Shown piece by piece: positions 35,537 through 44,928 of a stretch of DNA of 64,000 nt. Position 1 is the stretch's first letter. Each line of letters opens with the position of its first letter. Made by a program: the position numbers and the translations under genes. The stretch is taken from assembly GCF_900157385.1 (NCBI RefSeq), contig NZ_LT717701.1, forward strand, positions 248,001 through 312,000. The letters are read 5' to 3'. Source of the DNA: Mycobacterium terramassiliense. GTDB taxonomy: Bacteria > Actinomycetota > Actinomycetes > Mycobacteriales > Mycobacteriaceae. A model generated the notes under the pieces. It saw only the letters and a program-made list of their open reading frames with translations. It searched no databases and was not told where the DNA came from.

Positions 35537-35914
35537 ATGATCGAACAATCCGGCAATTCAGTCGATCCGACGACCTTCGACGTTGGAAAACACCAGGTGG
35601 ACGACGCGGTTGTGCTCACCGTCTCGGGTGAAGTGGACATGCTCAGCGCCCCGCAGCTCGCCGAGGCGGTACGCGCCGCGCTGGCCGAGACGCCACCGGC
35701 GCTGGTCATCGACCTGACCAAAGTGGATTTTTTGGCCTCGGCGGGGATGACCGTCCTGGTCACGGCGCAGGCCGAGGTCGCGCCGCCCACGCGATTCGCT
35801 GTCGTCGCGAACGGGCCGGCCACCAGCAGGCCGATCAAGCTGATGGGCTTGGACAATGTCTTGGCGCTCTACAGCACGCTCGACAGCGCGCTGAGCCGCA
35901 TCGCCGAGGGGTAA
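35537..35914 (+). CDS. STAS-domain anti-anti-sigma factor
   Basis: The product has 125 residues, a single STAS domain: VVLTVSGEVDMLSAPQL, then ALVIDLTKVDFLASAGMTVLV, with the phosphorylatable Ser ~68 in SAGM. The size fits the RsfA/RsfB-like or SpoIIAA class. In its unphosphorylated state it would bind the anti-sigma kinase. The RsbW-like gene follows 30 bp later on the same strand, which supports the role. The cognate sigma factor is not in the window. Confidence 0.93.
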   Translation: MIEQSGNSVDPTTFDVGKHQVDDAVVLTVSGEVDMLSAPQLAEAVRAALAETPPALVIDLTKVDFLASAGMTVLVTAQAEVAPPTRFAVVANGPATSRPIKLMGLDNVLALYSTLDSALSRIAEG

Positions 35915-35944
35915 ACCCTGACCGAGTGAGGATGCAGCAGGGCG

Positions 35945-36436
35945 ATGGGACGCTCCAAACACGGCCCGGATGAGGGGTCCGACATCGATGACCGATCCCG
36001 CTTCGTACGGAGGCGGGTGGCCGCCGATGCGCGAAGCGCCGCCCAGGCCCGGGCCGAGTTCGGGATGTGGCTCGACAGGCACTTCAGCCTCGGCGCCGAA
36101 CGCAGCAGCGACCTGCTCCTTGCGGTGAACGAAGCGCTGGCCAACGCCGCCGAATTCGCGTACGTCGACGCGCCGCGGCACGGGACCATGGACCTCAGCG
36201 CAGCCTACGACGACGCTGCTGACACGCTCGCCGTCACCGTCAATGACCGCGGCCGATGGCGCGAGAAGCTGGCCGAGCCGGCCACCGTGCCGCGCGGGCC
36301 GCAGGTCCGGGCGCGCGGCATTCCGCTGATGCGGGCGCTCGCCGATCGGGTGACCATTGACCGGACGCCCCGAGGTACGCACGTCACCTTGGTCTGGACC
36401 GATGTGTCACGACGGGCCCAGCGGTCCAACGCCTGA
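35945..36436 (+). CDS. Anti-sigma factor, RsbW-like ATPase
   Basis: The product has 163 residues of the HATPase_c (RsbW/SpoIIAB) type. The N-box reads LLAVNEALANAAEFAY, the G1 region NDRGRWR is degenerate (usual DxGxG), and the G2 region is RARGIPLMRALAD. It should phosphorylate or bind the STAS protein and hold a sigma factor inactive. The unusual G1 suggests weak ATP turnover. Convergent with the phosphotransferase gene ending at 36447. Confidence 0.88.
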   Translation: MGRSKHGPDEGSDIDDRSRFVRRRVAADARSAAQARAEFGMWLDRHFSLGAERSSDLLLAVNEALANAAEFAYVDAPRHGTMDLSAAYDDAADTLAVTVNDRGRWREKLAEPATVPRGPQVRARGIPLMRALADRVTIDRTPRGTHVTLVWTDVSRRAQRSNA

Positions 36437-36446
36437 GCCAACGAGT

Positions 36447-37532
36447 TCAGGTCGCCGGTGCGAGGACCTGCTGGATGCGCTCGTCGCGCGGCAGGACGGG
36501 ACCGTCCTCGACGGGTTGCTCGACGCCCAGCTCGGTGAGGCCCGCTTTCGTCATGAGCGAGGTGCCGTAGGCGGCGAGCACCAGCTTTTGGTCGTCGCTG
36601 TGGCCGTCGTCGATCAGCATCGCGCCGATGAGGCAGATGACGGCCATCTTGTAGGCATTGAACGCGCGGTACCACGGGCGGTTCTGGATCGCGATCCCGC
36701 TGGCCGACTGGTAATGGGCGAGCAGGGCGTCGATGCGGGGCGCCGCGGGGTGGGTGCTGAGGCCGACGGGCTGCATCCACAGCATCTCGAGCCAGCCGAT
36801 GTCGGTCAGCGGATCACCCACCGTCGTCATCTCCCAGTCGAAGACCGCGCTGACCTCGCCGCCGGCGAACGCGAAGTTGCCGGGTTTGGCGTCGCCGTGC
36901 ACCAGGGTGACGTGCGGGCACGGCTCCGGCTTGCCGGCCCGCAGCTCCTGCCGCAGCCGTTCGAGGGCGGGCAGCCGGGCGCGCTTGACCCGGTCCAGCT
37001 CCGCCGCCCAGTGGTCGAGTTCGCGCTCCAAGTGGTCGCCGCCGCTGTCGAGCGCCTCGAGCCCGGTGCGTGCGAGGTCGACGGTGTGGATGGCCGCGAG
37101 TTGTTCGACCAGGCTCTGGCACATCCGCACCACCACCGAGTCGGCGACGTCGGTCGGCGGCTCCATCTCGTAGACCTGGCCGGCGGCCCGCTCCATCACG
37201 AAGAAGGGTCTCCCGAGCACCTCGCCGGTTTCCTCGAGCCACAGCGCCCGGGGAACACGCACCGCGGTGTTCGCCAGCGCACGCAGGATGGTGAACTGGC
37301 GCACCAGGTCGTAGGGCTCGAGCAACGCCGGCGGTGTGGGCCGCAGCCGCAGTACCGCGTCTTGGTGGTGATCCCGATCGCCGCGCCGACTGACGATGCT
37401 CAGTGTCATCATTTCGGCCGAATGCCCGAAGTTCACCCGGTCCAGGCCTTCGACGCGCACGTCCTCGGCATCGGGCAACTGCGCGCGCAGCCATGCCACC
37501 AGGCGCTGAGTCGCGTTGCCGTCCAGCATCAT
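36447..37532 (-). CDS. Phosphotransferase family protein (APH-like, ACAD10-type)
   Basis: The product has 361 residues. It shows VNFGHSAEMMTLSI, the ATP-site region LVHGDAKPGNFAF (HGDxxxxN) and VFDWEMTTVGDPLTDIGWL (DWE motif), the signature of the aminoglycoside phosphotransferase fold. In mycobacteria such proteins act in fatty-acid or sterol catabolism beside acyl-CoA dehydrogenases rather than in drug resistance. Two Met codons in tandem start it (37532 and 37529); ATG 37532 overlaps the previous stop by ATGA. Confidence 0.9.
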   Translation of the reverse strand: MMLDGNATQRLVAWLRAQLPDAEDVRVEGLDRVNFGHSAEMMTLSIVSRRGDRDHHQDAVLRLRPTPPALLEPYDLVRQFTILRALANTAVRVPRALWLEETGEVLGRPFFVMERAAGQVYEMEPPTDVADSVVVRMCQSLVEQLAAIHTVDLARTGLEALDSGGDHLERELDHWAAELDRVKRARLPALERLRQELRAGKPEPCPHVTLVHGDAKPGNFAFAGGEVSAVFDWEMTTVGDPLTDIGWLEMLWMQPVGLSTHPAAPRIDALLAHYQSASGIAIQNRPWYRAFNAYKMAVICLIGAMLIDDGHSDDQKLVLAAYGTSLMTKAGLTELGVEQPVEDGPVLPRDERIQQVLAPAT

Positions 37533-38668
37533 TGACGCACCCCTTCGCCGTCTGCCGGCAGGCGTTCTACCGGCGTCTTGTCCTGGGTGAACGCCGACAT
37601 GTCCATCGCCGCCCAGTTGGGGTAACGACGGTAGCCCTGACCGCCAACCAGCAATTCGAAGATGCCCCAACCGGTGTCGCCGTCCTGCTCGAAGCGCATC
37701 AGCTGATCGAGCGCCATCGACTTGCCTTCGGTCTCGCCGAGCTGTCCGTAATCGGCACTGTCCCAGCGGAAATGGATGAAGTAGCCGCCGCCGCCCAGGT
37801 CTTCGTAGTCGCAGTGCGCCATCGGCAGCCCGTAGTAGGCGTTGACGTGCTGGTGCGGGGCGTCGGCGAAGACGCGGTAGGCCTTGCCGTCCTCGTCGGT
37901 GAACAGCAGCGACGCGCGGGCCGGGCGCTTGCGGTCGCCGTCGAACTCAACGTCGTGTTCGATCTTGACGAATCGTTTCGACAGCGTACCGTCCGCGTGG
38001 GTGACCCCACCATCCACGTAATTGATTGTGCCATCCGATGATTCGATGACCCAGGCCTCGATGGCGTAGTCATCGAACCCGGCGTCGAGCCAGAGCCAGA
38101 AGTCGATCTGGTCCGAGACGCGCACCCCGAAGGTGCGGTCGCGGCCACCGTGGAACCCGTCGACGCTGATCCGCTCGCCGTCGATCTTCACCCAGCCGCT
38201 CCATCGCCCGGGCTCCTTCATGTGATACATGTCGGCCAGCGTCCGGCCGTCCTTCGCGCGCACCTTCATGGGCAGCAGCTCCCACATCGGGGCGGTGGGC
38301 TGGTAGTACATTTCCCACTCGATTCCCGAGTTGTTCGGTTCGACGTCGAGCCGCCACTTCTTCAGCGGCTCGACGCAGGTCCAGCGCATCGGCCCGGCAC
38401 TGAGGTCCGCGCGGCCGCCGCCGGTCACCGGCCGGCCGGCCAACAGGTCCCAGTGCCGGCCGTCGGCCAGGCTGACCTTGACGTAGCCCAGCCCGCCGGC
38501 GGTGTTCGGGTTGTTGCCGTAGCCGCTCGCCAGCAACATCGTGCCGTCTGGCGAGGCGGCGAAGAAGTAGCACCGATCCGACCAGGTCGGGTCGGGATCG
38601 TGCACCTGGTCGAAGGTCGTCGGAAGCTGGTGGGTGAACGACTCGTCGGCGGCGGAGTACCCCATCAT
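37529..38668 (-). CDS. Conserved protein, hydroxyneurosporene-synthase-like lipocalin fold (DUF7065-type)
   Basis: The product has 379 residues, beta-rich with aromatic clusters: CYFFAASPDGTMLLAS, GIEWEMYYQPTAP, GFHGGRDRTFGVRVSDQIDFWLW and GGGGYFIHFRWDS. The pattern suggests the large two-part lipocalin-like family related to carotenoid 1,2-hydratase. I am not certain of the subfamily. It overlaps the phosphotransferase start by ATGA, so both are co-translated. A role in hydrating or binding a lipophilic substrate is inference. Confidence 0.75.
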   Translation of the reverse strand: MMGYSAADESFTHQLPTTFDQVHDPDPTWSDRCYFFAASPDGTMLLASGYGNNPNTAGGLGYVKVSLADGRHWDLLAGRPVTGGGRADLSAGPMRWTCVEPLKKWRLDVEPNNSGIEWEMYYQPTAPMWELLPMKVRAKDGRTLADMYHMKEPGRWSGWVKIDGERISVDGFHGGRDRTFGVRVSDQIDFWLWLDAGFDDYAIEAWVIESSDGTINYVDGGVTHADGTLSKRFVKIEHDVEFDGDRKRPARASLLFTDEDGKAYRVFADAPHQHVNAYYGLPMAHCDYEDLGGGGYFIHFRWDSADYGQLGETEGKSMALDQLMRFEQDGDTGWGIFELLVGGQGYRRYPNWAAMDMSAFTQDKTPVERLPADGEGVRQ

Positions 38669-38789
38669 TGCCCTCTCTGTCGTGCTGAGCTCCTGCGCCG
38701 CAACATGATTCGACGGCGCGCGGTCGGACCGCGGCGGCGGGACGCATCAGATACCGAAGTAGCACAACGCATCCCGTAGCATCGGCGCC

Positions 38790-39410
38790 ATGGAGCCGAG
38801 CCGGTGGTGGGGTGACGACCGCGCGATCCATGACGACGAGGAGGCCCGCAGACTGATCCTGGACGCCGCGGGCCGCTGCATCGTCCGCCGCGGCAACACC
38901 CAGTTCCGGATGGGTGAGGTTGCCGACGAGGCCGGGGTGTCGCGGTCGACGGTGTACCGCTACTTCCCCGCCCGCGACGACGTGCTGCTGGGCCTGATGC
39001 TGATGCGGGTGGACAAGGCGCTCGGTGATCTGGTGGGATCGCTGCCCGCGCCCGACGACCCGGCGCGCTCGGTTCCCGAGATGGTCCTGGCGCGGGTCGA
39101 GTCGGTGGACGGCAACCCGCTGAACGAGGCGCTGTTCGCCGCGGAGAGCACCGCGGTGGCCAGTGCCCTCGAGAAGGGCTCGGAACCCATCGTGGAGCTG
39201 CTGCTGCGGCACTACGAGCCGTTGCTGAACCGGTGGAAGGCGGCGGGGCGTCTGTACGACGATCTCGACCCCCGGTCGATCGTCCAGTGGTTGCACACCA
39301 CGACGTTGTTCCTGCTGGCGCCCTCCTGGCGGCGCCGCCCGGCGGCCGACAAACGCCAGTTCGTCGAGCAATTCGTGGTGCGGGCGCTGGTTCCACAAAT
39401 CAGACAATAA
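38790..39410 (+). CDS. TetR-family transcriptional regulator
   Basis: The product has 206 residues. HTH: ARRLILDAAGRCIVRRG, then MGEVADEAGVSRSTVYRYFPARDDVL. The C-terminal half is helical with DLDPRSIVQWLHTTTLFLLA. It lies 121 bp from the divergent DUF7065-type gene. Its final codons and TAA stop are the left part of a perfect palindrome (39401-39424), which is followed by a second inverted repeat before the next phosphotransferase gene. It likely controls that downstream gene, and possibly the divergent pair as well. Confidence 0.9.
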   Translation: MEPSRWWGDDRAIHDDEEARRLILDAAGRCIVRRGNTQFRMGEVADEAGVSRSTVYRYFPARDDVLLGLMLMRVDKALGDLVGSLPAPDDPARSVPEMVLARVESVDGNPLNEALFAAESTAVASALEKGSEPIVELLLRHYEPLLNRWKAAGRLYDDLDPRSIVQWLHTTTLFLLAPSWRRRPAADKRQFVEQFVVRALVPQIRQ

Positions 39411-39424
39411 TCTGGTATTGTCTG
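39401..39424. promoter_or_regulatory. TetR operator 1, overlapping the regulator's stop codon
   Basis: Perfect arms CAGACAATA (39401-39409) and TATTGTCTG (39416-39424) flank ATCTGG, the same 9-6-9 geometry as at 25820. The TAA stop of the TetR gene (39408-39410) lies inside it. Confidence 0.75.
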
Positions 39425-39429
39425 AAGTC

Positions 39430-39453
39430 CAGACATTCGGCTAGTTTTGTCTG
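39430..39453. promoter_or_regulatory. TetR operator 2 upstream of phosphotransferase
   Basis: CAGACA (39430-39435) and TGTCTG (39448-39453) repeat the outer arms of operator 1 with a 12-bp centre. It lies ~70 bp upstream of the ATG at 39522. Two spaced copies suggest cooperative binding. Confidence 0.6.
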
Positions 39454-39521
39454 ACCGGGCGCTGTGGCGATTGCGGCCCGCTCCCGCCGGTGACGGGCAT
39501 ACCGAACCAGGACGGTTACAT

Positions 39522-40658
39522 ATGAAAAACCTTGCGGGACAAGCTTTGTCCATCGCCGGCTTGGCCGCTCACCTGGGCCATGGCGTCCGCCGCGTGACCA
39601 CCGACGCCGTGGTGGGCGGGCGACTGGGGTTGCCGCGCACCGTCGAGGACGTCGACGCGGGGGTCCTGTCGAAGGTCCTGGGGACCACCGTCAGGTCGGT
39701 CCGCGTGCTGGACCGAGACGCGGGGACGTCGTCGCGGGCCCGGCTGGTGCTGACCGGAAAAGACGTGCCCGAATCGGTGTTCGTCAAGGTCGCCGCCAAG
39801 ACCGCCGCCACCCGGTTGATGGGCGAACTCGGCCGGCTGGGGCAGACCGAGGTGCGCTTCTACAACCAACTCGCGCCGCAGCTCACCGGCCTGCCGTATG
39901 CCTACGGCGCCGCGTTCGACAGCTGGACGGGCCGGTACCTGCTGGTGCTGGAAGACCTGCCCACCGAGTCCTGCGAGTTTCCCGACACCCTGCACCCGAT
40001 CTCCCCCGACCAGGCCGGCCTCATCGTGGAGTTGCTGGCCGACCTGCACGCCGCCTTCTGGGACCGGCTGCCGCGCGACGGTCGCGGCCCGCTCGGCTGG
40101 CTCTACACCCCGTCCGGAGACGTCACGTCGATGCTGACCGGGTCGCTGATGCACGCGTCGATGAAGCGCCTCGCCGAGCGCAGCCCGTTCCCCGTCGACA
40201 ACGGGCGCTTCATCGCCGACAACTATCGCGCCGTCGCCGCGCTGATCGACACCCCCCCGCACACGGTCATGCACGGCGACGCCCACCCCGGCAACATGTA
40301 CTTCCACGGGGGCAAGGCGGGCCTTTTGGACTGGCAGGCGGTGCGGCGGGGACACCCCTCACGCGAACTGGCGTACACGCTGATCACCAGCTTGACGCCG
40401 GAAGACCGGCGGGCGACGCAACGCGACCTGCTCGACGACTACCGGCGCGCGCTCGCGGCCGCCGGCGGCCCCGACCTGGACCGCGATGACCTGTGGCTCC
40501 GGTACCGCCAGAGCGCGCTGTACGGATACGTCGCTCCGCTCATCACCGCGGGGATGGGCGGAATGCAGGTCGAAGGCATCGCAATGGAGGGTCTGCGGCG
40601 CGGCGTGGCGGCGCTCGACGACCTGGAAACCGTTGCGGCGCTGCAGAGTTCTCTCTAG
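39522..40658 (+). CDS. Phosphotransferase family protein (APH/choline-kinase-like)
   Basis: The product has 378 residues. It has the kinase-like core, with VKVAAKTAATRLMGELGRLGQTEVRFYNQL, YLLVLEDL, the catalytic loop TVMHGDAHPGNMYF (HGDxxxxN) and LLDWQAVRRGHPSRELAY (DW). It differs from the copy at 36447 and is closer to EcKinase/DUF1679-like proteins. Start MKNLAGQALS follows GGACGG weakly. Control by the upstream TetR operators is likely. The substrate is unknown. Confidence 0.88.
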   Translation: MKNLAGQALSIAGLAAHLGHGVRRVTTDAVVGGRLGLPRTVEDVDAGVLSKVLGTTVRSVRVLDRDAGTSSRARLVLTGKDVPESVFVKVAAKTAATRLMGELGRLGQTEVRFYNQLAPQLTGLPYAYGAAFDSWTGRYLLVLEDLPTESCEFPDTLHPISPDQAGLIVELLADLHAAFWDRLPRDGRGPLGWLYTPSGDVTSMLTGSLMHASMKRLAERSPFPVDNGRFIADNYRAVAALIDTPPHTVMHGDAHPGNMYFHGGKAGLLDWQAVRRGHPSRELAYTLITSLTPEDRRATQRDLLDDYRRALAAAGGPDLDRDDLWLRYRQSALYGYVAPLITAGMGGMQVEGIAMEGLRRGVAALDDLETVAALQSSL

Positions 40659-40748
40659 CGCGGCGGGGCGATCGCGCGCTCGGGGCGGTCGGCCGCGAAG
40701 TTCCGACGATTCATTGACTCGATCTATCCGGAGGAATATCGTCAGTAG

Positions 40749-40771
40749 TTACGCTACGCCGCGTAGCGTAA
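40749..40771. promoter_or_regulatory. Perfect 10-3-10 palindrome upstream of the amidohydrolase
   Basis: TTACGCTACG (40749-40758), CCG, CGTAGCGTAA (40762-40771). It lies 48 bp upstream of the ATG at 40820. This is the classic form of a TetR/FadR-type operator, but no regulator gene is adjacent. Confidence 0.75.
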
Positions 40772-40819
40772 TGCCGCGTGTCTGACGTCGACAACGCATG
40801 GCGACAAGGAGAGGCCCTC

Positions 40820-42580
40820 ATGTTCGACCTGAAGATCACCGGCGGCACAGTCGCCGACGGCACGGGCGCGGAGCGCTACCGGGCCGACATCGGCATCAAG
40901 GACGGCGTGATCGTCGACGTCGTCCGCCGCGGCGCCGACGACCCCGCGATGGCCGGCGAAGCGGCCGAAACAATCGATGCGACAGGGCATGTGGTGGCCC
41001 CGGGGTTCGTCGACATCCACACCCACTACGACGGTCAGGTGAGCTGGGACGGGCTGCTCGAGCCGTCCAGCGGCCACGGCGTCACGACGATCGTGACCGG
41101 CAACTGCGGCGTCGGTTTTGCGCCGGTGCGGCCGGGCACCGAGCAGTGGCTGATCGAGTTGATGGAGGGTGTGGAAGACATCCCCGGCACTGCGCTGACC
41201 GAGGGCATCGAATGGGGCTGGGAGACCTATCCCGAGTACCTCGACGCGATCGGCAAGCACAAGTTCGCGATCGACGTGGGCAGCCAGGTCGCCCACGGCG
41301 CGATTCGCGCCTACGCGATGGGCGAGCGGGGTGCACGGAACGAGCCCGCGACACCTGACGACATCGAGGCGATGGGCCGGCTGGTCCGGGAGGCGATCGA
41401 AGCCGGCGCTCTCGGCTTTTCGACATCGCGCACGATGGGCCACCGCGCGATGGACGGCGAACCGGTTCCCGGCACTTACGCGGCCGAGGACGAACTGTTC
41501 GGCCTCGGGCGGGCCATGGCCGCCGGCGGCCAGGCCGTGTTCGAGCTCGCCCCACAGGGATCCGCGGGCGAGGACATCGTCGCACCGAAGAAGGAACTGG
41601 ACTGGATGCGCCGGCTGAGCGGTGAGATCGACCGGCCGGTGTCGTTCGCCCTCATCCAGGTGGACGCCGACCCGAACCTGTGGCGCGAGATGCTGGACCT
41701 GTCGGCGGACGCGCACGCGGCGGGCGCCCGGCTGTACCCGCAGGTCGCCGCGCGTCCGTTCGGCATGATGATCGGATTCCAGGGCCATCACGGTTTCAGC
41801 CACCGGCCCACCTACCGCCGGCTCAAGGCCGAATACGGCCGCGACGAGCTCGCCCAGCGCCTGGCCGACCCCGCGGTGAAGGCCGCCATCCTGGCCGAGG
41901 ACGACCTGCCCGCCGACCCGACGCTGTTGTTCGACGGCATGTTCGCCCTGGTGCAGCACTCGCTGGGCCGGCTCTTCGCGCTCGGCGATCCGCCCGACTA
42001 CGAGCCCACGCCCGACCGCACCGTCGCGGCCATCGCGAAGGCGCGCGGCGAGGACCCGCTGTCGACGCTGTACGACCTGATGCTGGAGCGGGACGCGACC
42101 GCGATGCTGATGCTGCCGCTGTTCAACTACGCCGAGGGCAACCACGACGCGATCCGCGAGATGCTGTTGCACCCCGCCGGCGTGCTCGGGCTGTCCGACG
42201 GCGGCGCCCACTGCGGGATGATCTGCGACGCCTCCTATCCCACCTTCCTGCTGACGCACTGGGCGCGCGACCGCCACCGGGGCGACAAGCTCGCGCTGGA
42301 GTACGTGATCCGTAAGCAATCCCGCGACACGGCGCACCTGTTCGGTCTGACCGACCGCGGCACGATCGAGCCGGGCAAGAAGGCCGACATCAACGTCATC
42401 GACATGGACGCCCTGACGCTGCATCCCGCGGCGATGGCGTTCGACTTGCCCGCCGGCGGAAACCGGATCCTGCAGGGAGCCAGCGGCTACGCGGCCACCA
42501 TCGTCAGCGGGACCGTGACCCGGCGCAACGACGTCGACACCGGGGCACGCCCGGGCCGGTTGGTGCGCGGGGCGCGTTAG
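40820..42580 (+). CDS. D-aminoacylase-type amidohydrolase
   Basis: The product has 586 residues. The metal-binding HTHYDGQ motif is in [19 protein letters not shown], later motifs [25 protein letters not shown] and [15 protein letters not shown] complete the N-acyl-D-amino-acid deacylase/amidohydrolase-3 pattern. It should hydrolyse an amide or cyclic amide substrate, in the cytoplasm as no signal is seen. ATG at 40820 follows AAGGAGAG. The Rieske oxygenase gene begins 8 bp downstream, so one transcript is likely, controlled by the palindrome at 40749. Confidence 0.9.
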   Translation: MFDLKITGGTVADGTGAERYRADIGIKDGVIVDVVRRGADDPAMAGEAAETIDATGHVVAPGFVDIHTHYDGQVSWDGLLEPSSGHGVTTIVTGNCGVGFAPVRPGTEQWLIELMEGVEDIPGTALTEGIEWGWETYPEYLDAIGKHKFAIDVGSQVAHGAIRAYAMGERGARNEPATPDDIEAMGRLVREAIEAGALGFSTSRTMGHRAMDGEPVPGTYAAEDELFGLGRAMAAGGQAVFELAPQGSAGEDIVAPKKELDWMRRLSGEIDRPVSFALIQVDADPNLWREMLDLSADAHAAGARLYPQVAARPFGMMIGFQGHHGFSHRPTYRRLKAEYGRDELAQRLADPAVKAAILAEDDLPADPTLLFDGMFALVQHSLGRLFALGDPPDYEPTPDRTVAAIAKARGEDPLSTLYDLMLERDATAMLMLPLFNYAEGNHDAIREMLLHPAGVLGLSDGGAHCGMICDASYPTFLLTHWARDRHRGDKLALEYVIRKQSRDTAHLFGLTDRGTIEPGKKADINVIDMDALTLHPAAMAFDLPAGGNRILQGASGYAATIVSGTVTRRNDVDTGARPGRLVRGAR

Positions 42581-42588
42581 GCCTCCGG

Positions 42589-43929
42589 GTGAACGCGCCC
42601 ACCGGCAATCCGGCCCGCGCCCGGGACCAGGACGCGATCGGCACCCCGCCGGAGTGCCCGACCCTGGTGCCGGCGCAGCGCTACTACTCTCCGGAGTTCG
42701 CGGCGCTCGAGATCGAGCGGATGTGGCCGAAGGTGTGGCAGCTCGCCTGCATGGTCGAGCACGTCGCCGAGCCGGGCGACTATTTCGAGTACCGCTGCGG
42801 CCCGTACGGGGTGCTGATCGTGCGCGGCGACGACGGGGAACTCCGCGCGTTCCAGAACGCCTGTCGCCATCGCGGCAACACCCTGTGCGCGGGCTCGGGC
42901 TCGGGTCTGCGCGAACTCAAGTGCGGCTACCACGGCTGGACGTGGGACCTGGCGGGCACGCTCAAGCGGGTGCCCAACCGCAAGGGCTTCGGCTCGCTGC
43001 GGATGTCCGACTTTCCGCTGGTTGCGGCCCGGGTCGACACCTGGGAGGGGCTGGTCTTCGTCAACCTCGACGTCGGCGCGATGCCGTTGGCCGAGTACTT
43101 GGAGGCGGTGCCCGACGACATCGCCTGGTGCCACTTGAGCGACTTCCGCTGCTACGCGACGCTCACCATCGACGTCGACGCCAACTGGAAGACGATCGCC
43201 GACGGCTACAGCGAGACCTACCACATCCAGACGCTGCATCCCGAGCTGCTGCGCTGTGTCGACGACATCCATGCGCCACAACAGATCTGGGGGCACACCG
43301 GCAAGTCCGACCAGCCCTACGGGGTGCAGAGCCCGCGCTTTGAGGGCGCGCTGAGCGATGAGGAGGTCTGGGACGCCTACGTCTACACGCAGGGTGCGCT
43401 GATGGGCGTCGCGGAGGGCACGCCGTTCCCCGCCGACGACCGCCGGCCGGGCGAGACGGTTGCCGACGTGATCGCGGCCCGGACGCGGGCCTTTGCGGCC
43501 AGCCGCGGGGTGGACCTCGACTGGGCCGACACCGACCGGATCACCCGGCTGCACCAGTACAACGTGTTCCCCAACATGACGCTGCTGGCCAACGCCGACC
43601 ACCTGACGGTCATGTGCTCGCGCCCCGGCCCGGACCCCGATCGCGGCGAGCTGGTCATGTTCCTGATGACCCGGATGGCCCCGGGCGCGCCGCGCACCAA
43701 ACCGGCGGATGTCCGCTCGACCGCCGGCGAGGCCGAACCCGGGCTGGTGCTCACCCAGGACATCCGCCTGCTTGCCGGCCTGCAGCGCGGGCTGCACCAG
43801 CCCGGCTTCACGCACCTGGTGCTCTCCAGCGAGGAACGGCGGGTGATCAACATGCACCGCAACCTCGAGCGCTACCTCGACCTGCCCGACGCCGAGCGGA
43901 TGAGCGGCGGTGAAAAGGTCTGGAAGTAA
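42589..43929 (+). CDS. Rieske [2Fe-2S] aromatic-ring-hydroxylating oxygenase, large subunit
   Basis: The product has 446 residues. The Rieske cluster is bound by C92-R-H94 (ACRHRG) and C112..H115 (CGYHGW). The mononuclear Fe(II) site is in ADGYSETYHIQTLHPEL (His ~212 and ~217, Asp ~205). It should insert oxygen into an aromatic or N-methyl substrate with a separate reductase, which is not in the window. The GTG at 42589 is 8 bp after the amidohydrolase stop. No small subunit is seen, as in many alpha-only oxygenases. Confidence 0.92.
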   Translation: MNAPTGNPARARDQDAIGTPPECPTLVPAQRYYSPEFAALEIERMWPKVWQLACMVEHVAEPGDYFEYRCGPYGVLIVRGDDGELRAFQNACRHRGNTLCAGSGSGLRELKCGYHGWTWDLAGTLKRVPNRKGFGSLRMSDFPLVAARVDTWEGLVFVNLDVGAMPLAEYLEAVPDDIAWCHLSDFRCYATLTIDVDANWKTIADGYSETYHIQTLHPELLRCVDDIHAPQQIWGHTGKSDQPYGVQSPRFEGALSDEEVWDAYVYTQGALMGVAEGTPFPADDRRPGETVADVIAARTRAFAASRGVDLDWADTDRITRLHQYNVFPNMTLLANADHLTVMCSRPGPDPDRGELVMFLMTRMAPGAPRTKPADVRSTAGEAEPGLVLTQDIRLLAGLQRGLHQPGFTHLVLSSEERRVINMHRNLERYLDLPDAERMSGGEKVWK

Positions 43930-43979
43930 TTGGCGCAGACCTCCCGAAAACGGGCCTAAGCGAATTAGAATCCCGGCTT

Positions 43980-44360
43980 GTGACGAGTCCGTCCGACGCC
44001 TGGGGCTACGAACGGCGGCAGCTCTTGCATCAGGTACAGATGCGATGTCAAGCACTCGGCCGGCGGCGGGCGCGACGGCTGTGTCACCACTTCGAGCGCG
44101 TCGGCGTGCACACCGCTCCCGAGCGGCTGCGGCAGATGGTCGCGGGCGCGCCCGTCGCGGACGACGAGGTCACGGACGTCAACTTCGCCCTGATCGCGAT
44201 GCAGCTGAACCGCGAGGCGCGCGGCGCGCGCGTCAAGCGCCTGAAGCGCCAGGGCACGCGGTCGCTGATGTTCGCCGGCCTGGTTCTGGTCGTCCTGAAC
44301 TTTCTCTTTTGCGTCGCCTACGTCCTGCTGAACCTGGCCCAGCAGGCCACCCCGATGTGA
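43980..44360 (+). CDS. Small membrane protein, DNA-bend-like N-terminal part
   Basis: The product has 126 residues. The first ~90 residues are charged and Arg-rich (GRRRARRLCHHFERVG), and one membrane helix lies near the end (LMFAGLVLVVLNFLFCVAYVLLNL). The GTG start at 43980 has no clear ribosome binding site and may be leaderless. It follows the oxygenase gene by 50 bp. The family is unknown. Confidence 0.6.
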   Translation: MTSPSDAWGYERRQLLHQVQMRCQALGRRRARRLCHHFERVGVHTAPERLRQMVAGAPVADDEVTDVNFALIAMQLNREARGARVKRLKRQGTRSLMFAGLVLVVLNFLFCVAYVLLNLAQQATPM

Positions 44361-44369
44361 ATAAGCGAG

Positions 44370-44385
44370 CGGCGGACTTCCGCCG
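44370..44385. terminator. GC hairpin between convergent genes
   Basis: CGGCGG (44370-44375) and CCGCCG (44380-44385) with loop ACTT form a tight hairpin in the 36-bp gap between convergent stops at 44360 and 44397. There is no T-run, as usual in mycobacteria, so this is a possible bidirectional terminator only. Confidence 0.4.
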
Positions 44386-44396
44386 TCGCGGCGCCC

Positions 44397-44873
44397 CTAC
44401 AGCGGTTTGTCGCCGGATTGCGCGTTGCTCACCGGCGCGGCGTCGAGCCTGAACACCGCGCACCGACCCGCGAGGGCCTCGAACTCGTCGGCCGTTCCCC
44501 GCTGCACCAACCCCGAACGCTTGAAGAAGCCGACGCCCCGGGGAACCTTCGCGGGGAACGCCCGCAGCACCGGGCGCGCCTGCTCGGCCGAGAGCTCGAC
44601 GAAGGCGACGCGCTGGGACGCGCGGCCCCGCGTGACCGTTCCCGCGCCGGCCGCGCGCGCGTTGAGCACCCAATCCGCGCGGGGATGGCCGCCGACGACG
44701 TAGACGGCGCCACCCAGCGTGAACGGAGTCGCCGGCGTGCTGCGCGGCCGTCCCGATTTGCGGCCCGGCACCGTGAGCACCCGCACCGGCCCCGTGGTGA
44801 TTCCCAGCTTTTGCACGACCACGACGGCCTTGTTGATCGGCTTCAGCCAGGCCGGCGGTTTGGCATCGGACAT
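44397..44873 (-). CDS. F420-type nitroreductase family protein (deazaflavin-dependent, Ddn-like)
   Basis: The product has 158 residues. It reads KLGITTGPVRVLTVPGRKSGRPRSTPATPF and YVVGGHPRADWVLNARAAGAGTV, the split beta-barrel pattern of the deazaflavin-dependent nitroreductase (Ddn, PNPOx-like) family. It should use F420H2 or bind it. Start ATG at 44873; longer frames upstream are out of the family pattern. It lies between a convergent small protein and the PrrB-like kinase. Confidence 0.87.
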   Translation of the reverse strand: MSDAKPPAWLKPINKAVVVVQKLGITTGPVRVLTVPGRKSGRPRSTPATPFTLGGAVYVVGGHPRADWVLNARAAGAGTVTRGRASQRVAFVELSAEQARPVLRAFPAKVPRGVGFFKRSGLVQRGTADEFEALAGRCAVFRLDAAPVSNAQSGDKPL

Positions 44874-44928
44874 TCGCCCATTGATATCAACCGGACTGAT
44901 ACATGTCAAGGCACCTGATACCGGGGCG

